Shown: positions 44,595 through 53,394 of the stretch, in pieces
Layout: each line of letters begins with the position of its first letter
Position numbering within the stretch: position 1 is the first letter of the stretch
NCBI GenBank assembly: GCA_003166865.1
Contig: PMUP01000064.1
Coordinates: forward strand, 1 to 64,000
Direction of reading: 5' to 3'
Length of the DNA: 64,000 bases
From: Bryobacterales bacterium
GTDB taxonomy: Bacteria; Acidobacteriota; Terriglobia; Bryobacterales; Bryobacteraceae
Made by a program: the position numbers and the translations under genes
The notes under the pieces: model-generated
Told to the model about the DNA's origin: nothing
The model's database searches: none
What the model saw: the letters and a program-made list of their open reading frames with translations, nothing else

Positions 44595-46420
44595 CCGAAC
44601 TCCGCCGTCTCCTCCGCTACGTCCGGCCATACATCGCACCGTTGCTTTTTTCGGTGATCTTGATGGCGCTGGTAGGAGCCGCGCAGGGATTCACGGCCGT
44701 CCTGATCGCCCCGGTCTTCGACCGCGTGCTAAATCCCGCATCGGCCGATTCGCTGGTTCCACTGTTCACCATCCCGCTGTTTCGGCATACCGTCTATCTT
44801 CAGGATTTTTTGCCGGCCGCCATTCATAACGTCTGGACCATGGTGGCCGCGGCCATCGTGGCCACCTTCTTTATCAAGGGCGTGTGCGATTACTTCGGGA
44901 ACTATTTCATCAACTATGTCGGCATCTCGGCCGTAACCGACTTGCGGCAGACCGTCTTCGATAAAGTGCTGCGGCAAGACGCCAATTTCTACGAATCCAA
45001 CTCCACCGGCCGCGTGATGTCGTCCATCATGAACGATATCGAAAAGATTCAGGTGGCCACGTCGCACATGCTTGCGGATTGGATGCGCCAGATATTTACA
45101 GTGGTTGCCCTGCTATGCGTGGTAATCCAAAAGGACTGGCGGCTGGCGCTGGTCAGCCTCACGGTGCTGCCGTTTGTGCTGGTGCCGACGCTGCGCATGG
45201 GGCGGCGCATCCGCCGGACCACTCGTAAAGCGCAGGATGAAGCGGCGGATCTCAATCAGATTCTTCAGGAGACCATCAGCGGACATCAAGTGGTGAAATC
45301 GTTTGGAGCGGAGGACGTGGAATCCAACCGCTTCGCCCTGGCAGCCGCGCGATTCAAGTCCAGCAGCCTGCGCTACATCGCCCAGCAAGCCATCTCTTCC
45401 CCGCTCATTGAGTGCTTCGGTGCACTTACGATCGTCGCCCTGCTCAGCTACGCGCGCATCCAGATCAAAAGCGGGACATTGACCGCGGGCGAGTTCACCA
45501 GCTTCGTCTTCGCATTGCTGATGCTCTACGAGCCCGTGAAGCGCCTCACCGGCATTCACAATATCTTCCAGCAGGCCCTGGGCGCTTCGCAAAAAATCTT
45601 TGAATATCTGGATCGCGATCAACAAATTGTGGAGAAACCGAATGCGGCGAAGCTCGCCAGGTTCCAGCACGCCATCGTGCTGGATGATATCGACTTCCAC
45701 TATCAAAACGCGCCCAACGGATTCACTCTGAGCGGCGTTCAACTGGAAGTCCGCGCCGGCGAAGTGGTAGCGCTGGTCGGCCCGAGCGGCGGCGGAAAGA
45801 CCACGCTGGCCAATCTGGTTCCGCGTTTTTACGACATTACCAGTGGCGCGATTCGCATCGACGGCAAGGATGTGCGCGATCTGCAGATCGCCTCCCTTCG
45901 CAGCCAGATCGGCATCGTTGCCCAAGAGACCTTCTTGTTCAACGACACCGTCGCCAATAACATCCGCTACGGCCGTCCCAAGGCCAAGGACGACGAGGTT
46001 CGCGAAGCCGCGCGCAACGCACTGGCCGAAGAGTTCATCGAGCGGATGACCGAGGGCTATGACACCGTGATCGGCGAACGAGGCACGAAGCTCAGCGGCG
46101 GCCAGCGGCAGCGTTTGGCCATCGCACGCGCATTGCTCAAGAACGCGCCGATCCTGATTCTGGATGAAGCCACGTCGCATCTGGACACTGAATCGGAGAT
46201 TCTGGTGCAACGCGCCCTACAGACCCTGATGAGCAACCGGACCGTGATCGTCATTGCCCACCGGCTCTCCACTATCCGGCGCGCCGACAAGATCGTGGTG
46301 CTGGATCGAGGCCGGATTTCCGAGGTTGGCACGCACGCCGAATTGATCGGCCACGGCGGCATCTACCAACGGCTGCATGAGCTGCAGTACTTGCCGGCCG
46401 ATCCGCTACTCAACCCATGA
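44591..46420 (+). CDS. ABC transporter ATP-binding/permease, MsbA-like lipid exporter
   Basis: 609 residues: six-helix transmembrane domain (about 1-320), then an ATPase domain with Walker A GPSGGGKTT (397-405), signature LSGGQRQR (501-508), Walker B ILILDEATSHLD and the switch His in VIAHRLSTIRRADKIVVLD. The length and half-transporter form suggest a homodimeric lipid A flippase. The start overlaps the glycosyltransferase stop, consistent with LPS export, although other type IV exporters have the same form. Confidence 0.9.
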   Translation: MTELRRLLRYVRPYIAPLLFSVILMALVGAAQGFTAVLIAPVFDRVLNPASADSLVPLFTIPLFRHTVYLQDFLPAAIHNVWTMVAAAIVATFFIKGVCDYFGNYFINYVGISAVTDLRQTVFDKVLRQDANFYESNSTGRVMSSIMNDIEKIQVATSHMLADWMRQIFTVVALLCVVIQKDWRLALVSLTVLPFVLVPTLRMGRRIRRTTRKAQDEAADLNQILQETISGHQVVKSFGAEDVESNRFALAAARFKSSSLRYIAQQAISSPLIECFGALTIVALLSYARIQIKSGTLTAGEFTSFVFALLMLYEPVKRLTGIHNIFQQALGASQKIFEYLDRDQQIVEKPNAAKLARFQHAIVLDDIDFHYQNAPNGFTLSGVQLEVRAGEVVALVGPSGGGKTTLANLVPRFYDITSGAIRIDGKDVRDLQIASLRSQIGIVAQETFLFNDTVANNIRYGRPKAKDDEVREAARNALAEEFIERMTEGYDTVIGERGTKLSGGQRQRLAIARALLKNAPILILDEATSHLDTESEILVQRALQTLMSNRTVIVIAHRLSTIRRADKIVVLDRGRISEVGTHAELIGHGGIYQRLHELQYLPADPLLNP

Positions 46421-46441
46421 ACGTTAAACCCATGAACGTTA
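46412..46441. repeat. 15-bp tandem duplication before yicC
   Basis: AACCCATGAACGTTA occurs twice in a row (46412-46426 and 46427-46441). It includes the end of the MsbA-like gene (TGA at 46418-46420) and a mini-ORF MNVKPMNVRK (ATG 46417 to TGA 46449) that overlaps the yicC start by ATGA. The mini-ORF may only couple translation by accident. Confidence 0.8.
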
Positions 46442-46445
46442 GAAA

Positions 46446-47345
46446 ATGACTGCTCCCATCCGCAGCATGACCGGCTTTGCCCGGGTCCAGAAGAGCACCG
46501 AGCATGGCGACATCATCGTCAGCCTGAAGAGCGTCAATCATCGCGGCCTGGATCTGCATTTCCACTTGGGCCCTGAACTGGACGCCCTGGAGAACGCCAT
46601 GCGCGCCGTCATCAAGCGATCGGTGCTGCGCGGCCACATCGACGTGCGGTGTTCGGCGTTGCGCACCGCCAACGGCGTTTCCAGCGGTCTCAATCTGCCG
46701 CTGCTGCGCTCTTATCTCGCCGCCTTCCGCAAAGCGGCCTCCGAGGAAGGTATTGAGGCCCGACCGGACCTGAATCGAATCCTGTTGCTGCCGGGCATGT
46801 TCGGCGCGGCCGCTGAAGGCGAGCCCGATCCGGCGTCCGAGAGCGTGATCCTGGCGGCAATCGAAGAAACGGTCGAAAAACTCAACCAGTTTCGTGCGCG
46901 GGAAGGCACGGAGCTGGCCGCGTTCATCCGTGAACAGAACGCAAACATTCGCCAGAGCGCCGTGGAAATGGCGCAAATTCGCGCGAGAGCCATACCCGCA
47001 TTCCACAAGCGCCTGGTGGAAAAGCTGCAGGAACTGCTGGGCAGCTCGGGCCTGGATCCGCAGCGCCTGGCGCAAGAGGCCGCGCTGCTGGCCGACCGCG
47101 GCGACATCGGCGAAGAAATCTCACGCCTCGAGATCCATTCCCGCCACCTGGATGAGATCCTGAATGTGGGCGGCGAAGTGGGCAAGCGCCTCGACTTCCT
47201 GTTGCAGGAGTTGAACCGCGAAACCAACACCATCCTTTCTAAAACCAGCGGAATCGGCGATCTGGGCCTACGGATCACCGAACTGGCGCTGGCTTCGAAG
47301 GCGTCCATCGAAAAGATCCGCGAGCAGGCCTTGAACCTAGAATGA
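46446..47345 (+). CDS. yicC: YicC-family protein
   Basis: 299 residues. Diagnostic start SMTGFARVQK and the C-terminal DUF1732 segment LNVGGEVGKRLDFLLQELNRETNTILSKTSGIGDL are complete. YicC-type proteins are putative endoribonucleases acting on small RNAs or mRNA. It sits before gmk, the usual order, with ATGA-type overlap at 47342-47345. Confidence 0.93.
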   Translation: MTAPIRSMTGFARVQKSTEHGDIIVSLKSVNHRGLDLHFHLGPELDALENAMRAVIKRSVLRGHIDVRCSALRTANGVSSGLNLPLLRSYLAAFRKAASEEGIEARPDLNRILLLPGMFGAAAEGEPDPASESVILAAIEETVEKLNQFRAREGTELAAFIREQNANIRQSAVEMAQIRARAIPAFHKRLVEKLQELLGSSGLDPQRLAQEAALLADRGDIGEEISRLEIHSRHLDEILNVGGEVGKRLDFLLQELNRETNTILSKTSGIGDLGLRITELALASKASIEKIREQALNLE

Positions 47346-47974
47346 CGACGGTTTTCATCATCTCCGCTCCGTCCGGTTCGGGGAAATCTACGCTGGTTCA
47401 CCGGCTTCTCAAAACTGTCCCGAACCTGGCCTTTTCCATCTCTTACACCACGCGCCCGCCGCGTCCCACTGAGACCAATGGGGCGGACTATATCTTCATC
47501 ACCCGCAAGGACTTCGAGGATCGCGTGGCCCGTGGCGAGTTCCTGGAATATGCCGAGGTTTTCGGAAATTACTACGGGACTAACCGCGAGACTTTCGAGT
47601 TGGCAACCCACCAGGGCAAGGACTTAGTACTCGACATCGATGTCCAGGGTGCGAGACAATTGAAAGTAGCGATCCCGCAGGCTATCAGTATTTTTGTGCT
47701 GCCGCCATCGAAGGACGTTCTGGAGCAGCGGCTTCGCTCGCGGTCGCAAGACAGCGAAGAAGTGATCCAGCGCCGGTTGCAGGGAGCGGCGGAAGAAGTT
47801 CAGAACTATACGCAATACGATTTTGTTCTGATCAACCGCGATATTGAGGAAGCTTCGGCCCGCTTGGCCAATATCGTCGAAGCCGAGCGGCTGCGCAAGG
47901 TCCGGATGGAAGAAGAAGTGCGGCCGATTCTGGATAGTTTTACTGACCCTGAAGAACCTGAAGAGGAAGAGTGA
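47342..47974 (+). CDS. gmk: Guanylate kinase
   Basis: 210 residues. P-loop APSGSGKST (9-17), the GMP-binding segment SYTTRPPRPTETNGADYIF, and lid region RLRSRSQDSEEVIQRRL. It phosphorylates GMP to GDP. Translationally coupled to yicC and followed by rpoZ 11 bp later; the yicC-gmk-rpoZ-coaBC order is widespread in bacteria. Confidence 0.96.
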   Translation: MTTVFIISAPSGSGKSTLVHRLLKTVPNLAFSISYTTRPPRPTETNGADYIFITRKDFEDRVARGEFLEYAEVFGNYYGTNRETFELATHQGKDLVLDIDVQGARQLKVAIPQAISIFVLPPSKDVLEQRLRSRSQDSEEVIQRRLQGAAEEVQNYTQYDFVLINRDIEEASARLANIVEAERLRKVRMEEEVRPILDSFTDPEEPEEEE

Positions 47975-47985
47975 GGTAACACGGC

Positions 47986-48228
47986 ATGGCAGAGAGAATG
48001 AGAAACAACGCGATGTATGCAATTCCCGACGATGAGGAGAACAGCACCTATCGGTTCATCATCGTCGCCGCCAAGCGCGCGCGGCAGTTGCAAAACGGCG
48101 CCCGCCCGTTTCTCCCCACCACATCCAAGAAGCCGACCGTGACTTCGATGGAGGAAGTCCGCCGCGGGCTGGTGAAGTACACCGATGCTATGCGGGTTCC
48201 CGCCGAGGAATTCACGCCCCCCGAATAA
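47986..48228 (+). CDS. rpoZ: RNA polymerase omega subunit
   Basis: 80 residues. The family segment NSTYRFIIVAAKRARQLQNGARP and the partner region MEEVRRGLVKY match RpoZ/Rpb6. It stabilises the beta' subunit and, in many bacteria, the ppGpp site. Starts at ATG 47986; an in-frame ATG at 47998 is also possible. Confidence 0.93.
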   Translation: MAERMRNNAMYAIPDDEENSTYRFIIVAAKRARQLQNGARPFLPTTSKKPTVTSMEEVRRGLVKYTDAMRVPAEEFTPPE

Positions 48229-48233
48229 CGCCG

Positions 48234-49460
48234 ATGAACGTTGTCTTGGGCGTGGGTGGCGGGATTGCCGCTTACAAATCCGCGGAATTGGCTCGGGCCT
48301 TGATGGAGCGCGGCATGCGCGTCCAGGTGGTCATGACCCAGGCGGCCCGCGAGTTCATCACGCCTCTCACGTTCGCAAGCCTCACGGGGCGCAAGGTGAT
48401 CACCGGGTTGTTTTCTTCCGCAGGCCCGGAAGAAACTTTGTCCAGCGCGATCGAGCACATCGCCGTGGCCCAGGACAACGAAATCCTGGTGATCGCACCC
48501 GCCACCGCCGATCTGCTGGCGCGTTTGGCGCACGGACTGGCCGACGATTTCCTGACCACCTTGTATCTCGCGTTTACTGGACGCGTGGTTCTTGCCCCGG
48601 CCATGAATAACAATATGTGGATGCATCCGGCGACGCAGGACAACCTGGCTGTGTTGCGCAAGCGCGGCCACGTCATTGTGGAGCCGGATGAAGGCTTGCT
48701 GGCTTGCGGCGCCAACGGTCCCGGCAGATTGGCCGAGCCGGACAAAATCGCCGGCGTCATTGTTGACTTGGGGGCTGCCTCGAGTTTTCACGCACGCGAT
48801 CTGGAAGGCGAGACCGTGCTCATCACCGCGGGTCCCACGCAGGAGCCCCTGGATCCGGTCCGTTTCATTTCCAATCGCTCCAGCGGCAAGATGGGTTATG
48901 CCCTCGCGGACGCAGCCGCCGAGCGTGGGGCGCAAGTCATCCTGGTTTCCGGACCAGTGCAGTTGAGCGAGCCGCAAGGCGCGCGCGTGGTGCATGTCCG
49001 GACCGCTCACGAAATGCACGACGCCGTGATGGCGCATCTGTCCGAGGCCGGCATCATCGTGAAAGCCGCCGCAGTGGCTGACTATCACCTGGCGCAGGTA
49101 CCGCGGAACAAGATCAAGAAAACCGCCATGCGAATGTCGATGGATCTCGATCCTACGCCCGATATCCTCGCCGAATTGGGACAGAAAAAGGGCGATCGCC
49201 TGTTGATCGGATTCGCCGCCGAAACCGAGAATCTTATCGAGAGCGCCCGCCAGAAGCTTCGATCGAAGAACTGCGACATGGTGGTTGCCAATCTGGTGAA
49301 CCAGGAAGCCACCGGATTTGAATCCGACGAAAACGAAGTGGTGCTGGTGCTGAGCACCGGCGAAACCATTCCGCTATCGCGCGCCCCCAAGCGCGAGATC
49401 GCCGACCGCATCTTCGATCAGGTGCTTAAACTTCGCTTGGCTCTGCACGCGGCACAATGA
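48234..49460 (+). CDS. coaBC: Bifunctional phosphopantothenoylcysteine decarboxylase/ligase
   Basis: 408 residues. N-terminal CoaC flavoprotein: GGGIAAYKSAELARAL, the catalytic His region IEHIAVAQDNEILVIAPATAD, PAMNNNMWMHPA and the active Cys in GLLACG. C-terminal CoaB: ITAGPTQEPLDPVRFISNRSSGKMGYALA, KAAAVADY and the Lys-rich NKIKK. It makes 4'-phosphopantetheine, steps 2 and 3 of coenzyme A synthesis. Overlaps the UDG gene start by 4 bp. Confidence 0.95.
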   Translation: MNVVLGVGGGIAAYKSAELARALMERGMRVQVVMTQAAREFITPLTFASLTGRKVITGLFSSAGPEETLSSAIEHIAVAQDNEILVIAPATADLLARLAHGLADDFLTTLYLAFTGRVVLAPAMNNNMWMHPATQDNLAVLRKRGHVIVEPDEGLLACGANGPGRLAEPDKIAGVIVDLGAASSFHARDLEGETVLITAGPTQEPLDPVRFISNRSSGKMGYALADAAAERGAQVILVSGPVQLSEPQGARVVHVRTAHEMHDAVMAHLSEAGIIVKAAAVADYHLAQVPRNKIKKTAMRMSMDLDPTPDILAELGQKKGDRLLIGFAAETENLIESARQKLRSKNCDMVVANLVNQEATGFESDENEVVLVLSTGETIPLSRAPKREIADRIFDQVLKLRLALHAAQ

Positions 49461-50173
49461 CGAAGGACGAGATTCGCCAGCGCCTGGAGTTCTACCAGGA
49501 TCTCGGCATCAAAACCATCTATCGGCGTTCCGTTACCGTGCCAATCCCCAATCCCCAACCCCCAACCCCGGTCCTGTCTTTACCGACCATCGAACCGCCG
49601 CAGGATTCTCTGCTTAAGATCCTCACCGACATCGGCGATTGCAAGCGCTGCCGGCTGCACGAGGCACGAAACAAGATCGTCTTCGGATCGGGCAACGAGC
49701 AATCCAGGCTCGTGTTCGTCGGCGAAGGCCCGGGCGCGGATGAAGATCAGCAGGGTCTGCCGTTCGTCGGCCGCGCGGGACAGTTACTTACTCAGATGAT
49801 CGAAGGCACGGCTTCCAAGGAAGGCATCCCGATCAAGCGCGCCGACGTCTACATTTGCAATGTGGTGAAGTGCCGGCCACCCGAGAATCGCACGCCGCAG
49901 CCGGACGAAATGGAGATCTGCGGACAATTCCTGTCTCGCCAGATCCTTGCCATCCGTCCCCAAGCGATTTGCGCGCTGGGCTCGACCGCGGCCAAGGCGT
50001 TGCTCGGCACCAAGGAAGGCGTGACACGGCTGCGCGGGAAATGGCATAACTGGCGCGACATTCAGGTGATGGTCACCTATCATCCGTCTTATCTGCTGCG
50101 GCCATACAATCAGAACGCGAAGAAAGAAGCATGGGAGGATCTGAAGAAGGTCCTGCACTATGTTTACGACTAG
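49457..50173 (+). CDS. Family 4 uracil-DNA glycosylase
   Basis: 238 residues. Iron-sulfur ligands are Cys62, Cys65 (CKRC), Cys139 and Cys155, with the family spacing of 16 between the last two. Catalytic region FVGEGPGADEDQQGLPFVGRAG and the HPSYLLR motif near the end. Removes uracil from DNA. The N-terminal extension (residues 28-45) contains a Pro/Asn/Gln stretch from a C-rich repeat that is not part of the family. Overlaps tmk by 14 bp. Confidence 0.92.
   Translation: MTKDEIRQRLEFYQDLGIKTIYRRSVTVPIPNPQPPTPVLSLPTIEPPQDSLLKILTDIGDCKRCRLHEARNKIVFGSGNEQSRLVFVGEGPGADEDQQGLPFVGRAGQLLTQMIEGTASKEGIPIKRADVYICNVVKCRPPENRTPQPDEMEICGQFLSRQILAIRPQAICALGSTAAKALLGTKEGVTRLRGKWHNWRDIQVMVTYHPSYLLRPYNQNAKKEAWEDLKKVLHYVYD
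49546..49569 (-). repeat. Four-tract G-quadruplex motif in the UDG gene
   Basis: On the plus strand four C-tracts (4, 4, 5 and 4 bases) are separated by AAT, AA and AA; the minus strand therefore reads GGGG-TT-GGGGG-TT-GGGG-ATT-GGGG, a canonical G-quadruplex pattern. It encodes the PIPNPQPPTP stretch of the N-terminal extension. Confidence 0.8.
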
Positions 50174-50795
50174 CCGCGGCCGGTTTATCACTTTCGAAGG
50201 GCCCGACGGCAGCGGGAAGAGCACCCAGGCTCGCATGCTCGCCGAGCGCCTGCGCGGCGAAGGACGGCCGGTACTCGAGAGCGCGGAGCCGGGCGGCACG
50301 CCGATCGGGCAACAGATCCGGCGTATTCTTCTCGATCCCGCTAACCGGGAACTCACGCCGATCGCCGAGCTGCTGCTGATGTTCGCCGCGCGCGCCCAGA
50401 ATGTCGAGCAATGGATTCTGCCCGCGCTCGCGCAGGGCAAGATTGTGATCTCGGACCGCTTCACCGATTCATCGGTGGCCTATCAAGGCGCTGGCCGCGG
50501 CCTGGGTTGGGAGACCGTGGTCGAGCTCGATCGGATCGCGTGCCAGGGCTTGGTCCCGGATTTGACGATATGCGTGGACATCGACAGCGAAACCGGATTA
50601 GCACGGGCCGCGGGGCGCGGAAGCTCCGAGACCCGGCTCGAAGAACAGGCCATCGAGTTCCATCGCAAAGCGCGTGACGCGTATCACGAACTGGCGCGCC
50701 GTGAGCCGCGGCGCTTTCATTTGATAGACGGACGCGGCACGCCCGAAGGGGTCGCTGCAAAGGTGTGGGAAGAAATAGCTCCTTTGATCACATGA
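50160..50795 (+). CDS. tmk: Thymidylate kinase
   Basis: 211 residues. P-loop EGPDGSGKST (13-22), the DRF-like motif VISDRFTDSSVAYQGAGRGL and the lid RAAGRGSSETRLEEQ. It phosphorylates dTMP to dTDP. It is last in the co-directional block beginning at 43441 and shares a 14-bp overlap with UDG. Its stop lies 10 bp from the convergent YdeI-like gene. Confidence 0.95.
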   Translation: MFTTSRGRFITFEGPDGSGKSTQARMLAERLRGEGRPVLESAEPGGTPIGQQIRRILLDPANRELTPIAELLLMFAARAQNVEQWILPALAQGKIVISDRFTDSSVAYQGAGRGLGWETVVELDRIACQGLVPDLTICVDIDSETGLARAAGRGSSETRLEEQAIEFHRKARDAYHELARREPRRFHLIDGRGTPEGVAAKVWEEIAPLIT

Positions 50796-50805
50796 ACTCG
50801 ATGAT

Positions 50806-51354
50806 CTACATAAAGGTGATGCGCTGGTTACGCGCCGAGAATTCGATCAACTTCTCCAGCCGCGTGATCCGCGTCTCTTCCTTTTTCGCGCTGGCAACCC
50901 ATCCGGCCGTCACGCGCCGATAACCGGGCGGAAACTTCGCGTAATTCGGCCACGCCGCGCGCTGCTTGCGAAATATTTTGTCGAGGTCTTTCGGCATCTC
51001 CGTCGGCATGGGCGGAACTTCTCTCGCGTCGCCTGAGTTGTACGCCTTCAGCCCCGGCGGCATCATCTTTCCCTCGGCAATCAGCCGCTCCACGCGCTGG
51101 AGATTCGACTTTGACCACGGACTCTTCGGCTTCCTGGGCGTAAACCGGAACGCGTAGCATTCTTCGTCCAGTTTCTTTTTCATGCCGTCGATCCATCCAA
51201 AGCACAGCGCCTCTTCCACCGCATGGTCATAAGAAACGGCCGGCTTGCCCGCGGCTTTCTTGTAAAAGACCAGCCAAATCTCTTCGCAGCGCGAAAAATT
51301 TCTTGCGAGCCAGCGCCGCCATTCGGCGCGATCCTTGGCGAACACGGTCTCCAT
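50806..51354 (-). CDS. YdeI/OmpD-associated-family protein
   Basis: 182 residues. Starts METVFAKDRAEWRRWLARN, with the family core EEIWLVFYKK and EEALCFGWIDGMKKKLDEECYAFRFTPRKPKSPWSKSN. This bacterial family has no proven activity; some members protect against bacteriocins or polymyxin. The gene is followed by no minus-strand partner and precedes the convergent tmk. Confidence 0.88.
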   Translation of the reverse strand: METVFAKDRAEWRRWLARNFSRCEEIWLVFYKKAAGKPAVSYDHAVEEALCFGWIDGMKKKLDEECYAFRFTPRKPKSPWSKSNLQRVERLIAEGKMMPPGLKAYNSGDAREVPPMPTEMPKDLDKIFRKQRAAWPNYAKFPPGYRRVTAGWVASAKKEETRITRLEKLIEFSARNQRITFM

Positions 51355-51360
51355 TGCGTT

Positions 51361-52275
51361 TCAGCCTATCAGCTTCATTTCGTCGATGCGGTTCACTTCC
51401 ACTACCATGTCGCCCTTGGGATCCACTTTGAAAGCGGGAATAAACTTAGCGCCCCAGATCATCTCGTCGTGCCGGTAGGAATATCGAGAGTGGACCACCT
51501 GGCTGAACGTGTCGTCAAATCCCTGAATCAGAATCAGCAATTCCGCCGAAACTTTGGCAAGTTCCTCGCGCGTCTTTCCAAAAAGCGGGCTGTCGGAATC
51601 GATGGGGTGCACAATGGTCCAAGTCAGCGCGAAGAAATAGACGCCTCGCCGTTCCAGTGCAAGGTCGACAAAGCTGCGCTTCAGCACTCCGTCGGTGCTA
51701 TCTACGGTCATCAGCATTACGCGCGCTTCCATGTTCATCAACACATTGGTGCGGGCGTTGGTGACGCGGAACTGCAAGCTGTTTCCGTCCTGGTAAGGAG
51801 CGATGATCGCGCTTTTGCTGTAAACAATGCGCGCGGATGGCCTGGAGAAACGCCCATAGAGGAGTCCGGTGGCGATGGCGAACACCATCAATCCGGTTGC
51901 GGCTTCGATCGAGGATATAACATTGGCCCAGGTGCCTTCCGGATAGACGTTGCCGTACCCGACGGTGGTCAGGGTATGGAAGCTGAAAAAGAATGCGTTC
52001 GCAAATGCGCTCATATCGGACTCGAGTCCCTTGAGGTGCTCGATCCCGATCATGAGGTAGAGGCACGCGAAGATCACGTTCACGAGCAGGAATCCCGTCG
52101 CCACCAAGAGAAGGAAGCGCGGCCAGGTGGTGCCGATCAGCATGAGATAGGGATTGGCGTCGCGCCACCGGAGACCCTCGCGGCGGACATTGAACGAGCC
52201 GTCCGGGTTGATGGTCCGGCGCAGCTCGCCGCTGAACTGAGTTGTTAAGCCGGGGTCGAAAGATTCCTTCTTCAT
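51361..52275 (-). CDS. Inward-rectifier-type K+ channel (KirBac family)
   Basis: 304 residues from ATG 52275 (MKKESFDPG); the longer frame to 52374 adds no family sequence. Two membrane helices (about 53-77 and 118-140) flank the pore helix and the selectivity filter TVGYG (104-108). The C-terminal cytoplasmic Kir immunoglobulin-like domain contains FRVTNARTNVLMNMEARVMLMT and RYSYRHDEMIWGAKF. It would form a tetrameric K+ channel. It stops 6 bp before the YdeI-like start. Confidence 0.92.
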   Translation of the reverse strand: MKKESFDPGLTTQFSGELRRTINPDGSFNVRREGLRWRDANPYLMLIGTTWPRFLLLVATGFLLVNVIFACLYLMIGIEHLKGLESDMSAFANAFFFSFHTLTTVGYGNVYPEGTWANVISSIEAATGLMVFAIATGLLYGRFSRPSARIVYSKSAIIAPYQDGNSLQFRVTNARTNVLMNMEARVMLMTVDSTDGVLKRSFVDLALERRGVYFFALTWTIVHPIDSDSPLFGKTREELAKVSAELLILIQGFDDTFSQVVHSRYSYRHDEMIWGAKFIPAFKVDPKGDMVVEVNRIDEMKLIG

Positions 52276-52398
52276 AGGCCCTTCTTCAGGAGAATGAACT
52301 CCAGAATAACCTAGCGTGAAAGTTCTCGCGTGCTGGCGGCATTGCCACTGTGAGGCCTGGACCGCAATACTCAAGCGGCGGCCTCGAGGAGATCCGTC

Positions 52399-53394
52399 AT
52401 GAAAGTGTGTGGTATCAGTGTGCTCGCCGTCGCCGCGGCCCTCAAGTTGTCAGCGCAGTATCCGGGCGCCGCAGCCTATAAAATCACGGGACCGTTCATC
52501 CACGACAACCTTACAGTGTTCTTGATTCACGGCCCGAACAAAACGGCCAAGAGTCTTTTGACGCTGGAAGAAGCCCTCGACGAGCGCAAAGTAATCGTCT
52601 ATGAAACGCGCGACGTCAATGAGCTGGCGATCGAGAATGTCTCGAACGAAGACGTCTTCATTGAATCCGGCGACATCGTCAAAGGCGGCGCCCAGGACCG
52701 CACGTTAAAGGACGATCTGATCCTGCCGTTCAAATCCGGCAAGGTGAGCATCGGCTCGTTCTGCGTGGAGCACGGGCGCTGGACACAGCGTGGGAGCGAG
52801 GCCGTTGGGACGTTCGATTCAGCGAATCAAGCGCTCGCCACCAAGCAGCTCAAGATGGCCGTGAAAATGAAAGCGAACCAGCAGGAAGTGTGGAACCAAG
52901 TGGCGGCCGCGCAGGCCAGCCTATCCAGCGCGATGAACATGAGCGCCCGTTCCGCGGCAGCGCCCACCAGTTTACCGATGACCATGGAAGCGCCGGCCGT
53001 GCGAATGTCGATCGATGGCTATATCCAGGAGCTCGCGGGCGTCGTGAATGGTAAGGACGACGTTATCGGGTACGCGTTCGTCATCAACGGCAAAGTGAAC
53101 AGCGCGGACATCTATGGATCGCATCAGCTCTTCGCCGGGCTTTGGATGAAGCTACTGCGCGCGAGCGCCGTGGAAGCGGTGTCCGAATATCAGCCAGGCA
53201 CGAAGTTCTCGCCGGGGACGGTTGCGGATGTGCGAGCCATGCTAGCCGATGCCGATTCGGCCAAACCGGCCATGCGGGACCTGACCGCGCGTACGCAGTT
53301 AGTCACCAAGGAAACGGCGCGAAACGTGATGTTCGAAACGCGCGACCGCGCGCAAAACGGCGCGTGGATTCACAAAAACTACATGACGCGCTAG
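52399..53394 (+). CDS. ARPP-1 (DUF6569)-like secreted protein
   Basis: 331 residues. Signal peptide (VCGISVLAVAAALKLSAQ). The family core is visible: ENVSNEDVFIESGDIVKGGAQDRTLKDDLILPFKSGKVSIGSFCVEHGRWTQRGSE, typical of the ARG/rhodanese/phosphatase-associated ARPP-1 domain, followed by an ELAGVVNGKDDVIGYAFVINGKVNSADIYGSHQLFAGLWMKLL region. Function unknown. Its stop TAG and the stop of the convergent lepB share the palindrome CTAG (53391-53394). Confidence 0.82.
   Translation: MKVCGISVLAVAAALKLSAQYPGAAAYKITGPFIHDNLTVFLIHGPNKTAKSLLTLEEALDERKVIVYETRDVNELAIENVSNEDVFIESGDIVKGGAQDRTLKDDLILPFKSGKVSIGSFCVEHGRWTQRGSEAVGTFDSANQALATKQLKMAVKMKANQQEVWNQVAAAQASLSSAMNMSARSAAAPTSLPMTMEAPAVRMSIDGYIQELAGVVNGKDDVIGYAFVINGKVNSADIYGSHQLFAGLWMKLLRASAVEAVSEYQPGTKFSPGTVADVRAMLADADSAKPAMRDLTARTQLVTKETARNVMFETRDRAQNGAWIHKNYMTR

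Noticed and set aside
51223-52248. 341-codon plus-strand ORF opposite the K+ channel
   Set aside because: The Kir gene has its selectivity filter and full length; the plus frame is a shadow.
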